Source: Bryobacteraceae bacterium
Lineage (GTDB): Bacteria; Acidobacteriota; Terriglobia; Bryobacterales; Bryobacteraceae
NCBI GenBank assembly: GCA_030039005.1
Contig: JASHQT010000391.1
Location: 1-6,668, forward strand
Length of the DNA stretch: 6,668 nucleotides
Reading direction: 5' to 3'
Numbering within the stretch: the first letter of the stretch is position 1; the number at the start of each line of letters is the position of its first letter. Made by a program: the position numbers and the translations under genes. The notes under the pieces are model-generated. The model did not search any database and was not told the origin of the DNA. It saw only the letters and a list, made by a program, of their open reading frames with translations. This document shows, in pieces, positions 6,528-6,668 of the stretch.

Positions 6528-6668
6528 TGATTGGCTCCTGTTTGTGCGTAACCCGCGGGCACGCCGGTGCTCTCCCCCGCGGTGCGCGGCGGCGGCTCGA
6601 CGGGCAAATTCTGCTGCTGGGCGGCGGGCACATCGTTCAAGCTGGCCGATTCGCTCAATTGCAAGGCG
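6524..6668 (-). CDS. actE: C-terminal tail of the gene before actF, probably actE (cytochrome c subunit of alternative complex III); 5' end outside window
   Basis: Only the last 47 codons and the TGA stop (6526-6524) are present; the frame is open to the right edge. The visible peptide is polar and low in complexity: it contains VPAAQQQNLPVEPPP and ends GYAQTGANQ. It has no CxxCH heme motif, no cysteine and no membrane helix, so it looks like a flexible C-terminal extension. The stop overlaps the actF start by four bases (GTGA), so the two are in one operon. The assignment to actE, a cytochrome c subunit thought to carry electrons out of alternative complex III, rests only on the usual order actABCDEF and not on anything in the peptide itself. 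That a coding region ends here is well supported; its identity is moderately so. Confidence 0.6.
   Translation of the reverse strand, partial: ALQLSESASLNDVPAAQQQNLPVEPPPRTAGESTGVPAGYAQTGANQ
6535..6539 (-). promoter_or_regulatory. Shine-Dalgarno sequence supporting the GTG start of actF
   Basis: AGGAG on the minus strand stands 7 bases before the GTG at 6527, an ideal spacing. The next in-frame candidate, the ATG at codon 11, has no comparable site at a suitable distance. This decides the start of actF. Confidence 0.75.

Noticed and set aside
5637..6530. Plus-strand open frame of 297 codons antisense to actF
   Set aside because: Strongly acidic, Gln/His-rich shadow of a hydrophobic membrane-protein gene with no motif or credible ribosome-binding site.

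Overview
The window is a compact respiratory gene cluster on the minus strand, plus the 3' end of an unrelated gene on the plus strand that meets it head-on at the left edge. Read in the direction of transcription (right to left) it holds: the tail of a gene that by position should be actE; actF, a quinol-oxidising membrane subunit of alternative complex III; a 155-residue single-span membrane protein of unknown function; a SCO/SenC-type copper chaperone; and the four subunits of a cytochrome c oxidase in the order coxB (subunit II with fused cytochrome c), coxA (I), coxC (III), coxD (IV). On the plus strand, positions 3-398 encode the C-terminal part of an alpha/beta hydrolase whose stop codon lies 43 bases inside coxD.

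The genes form one logical electron path. Alternative complex III oxidises quinol and passes electrons through its cytochrome c subunits. The cytochrome c domain fused to CoxB accepts them and hands them to CuA, then to heme a and the heme a3-CuB centre in CoxA, where O2 is reduced and protons are pumped. The SCO protein probably loads copper into CuA. The cytochrome c fused to subunit II marks this as a caa3-type oxidase. Helix VI of CoxA reads Tyr-Ser-His-Pro-Ala-Val-Tyr, which lacks the helix VI glutamate of mitochondrial-type (A1) enzymes and has the Tyr-Ser pair of type A2 oxidases, the class described in Rhodothermus and Thermus caa3.

Every junction between the minus-strand genes is either a short overlap (4, 11, 4 and 8 bases) or a gap of at most 5 bases, so there is no room for internal promoters or terminators outside coding sequence. 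The genes are almost certainly one translationally coupled transcript whose promoter lies beyond the right edge. No intergenic stretch over 300 bases exists, and I see no tRNA, rRNA, CRISPR, insertion sequence or repeat array.

The moderately high G+C content, the order act genes - small protein - SCO - coxBACD, and the protein style suggest an Acidobacteriota bacterium of the Solibacter/Bryobacter kind. That is an inference from gene order and recall, not a proven placement; other aerobic phyla with alternative complex III (Bacteroidota, Rhodothermota, Planctomycetota, Myxococcota) remain possible. Most of the window is well-understood respiratory machinery. The part that is least explained is the 155-residue protein between actF and the SCO gene.
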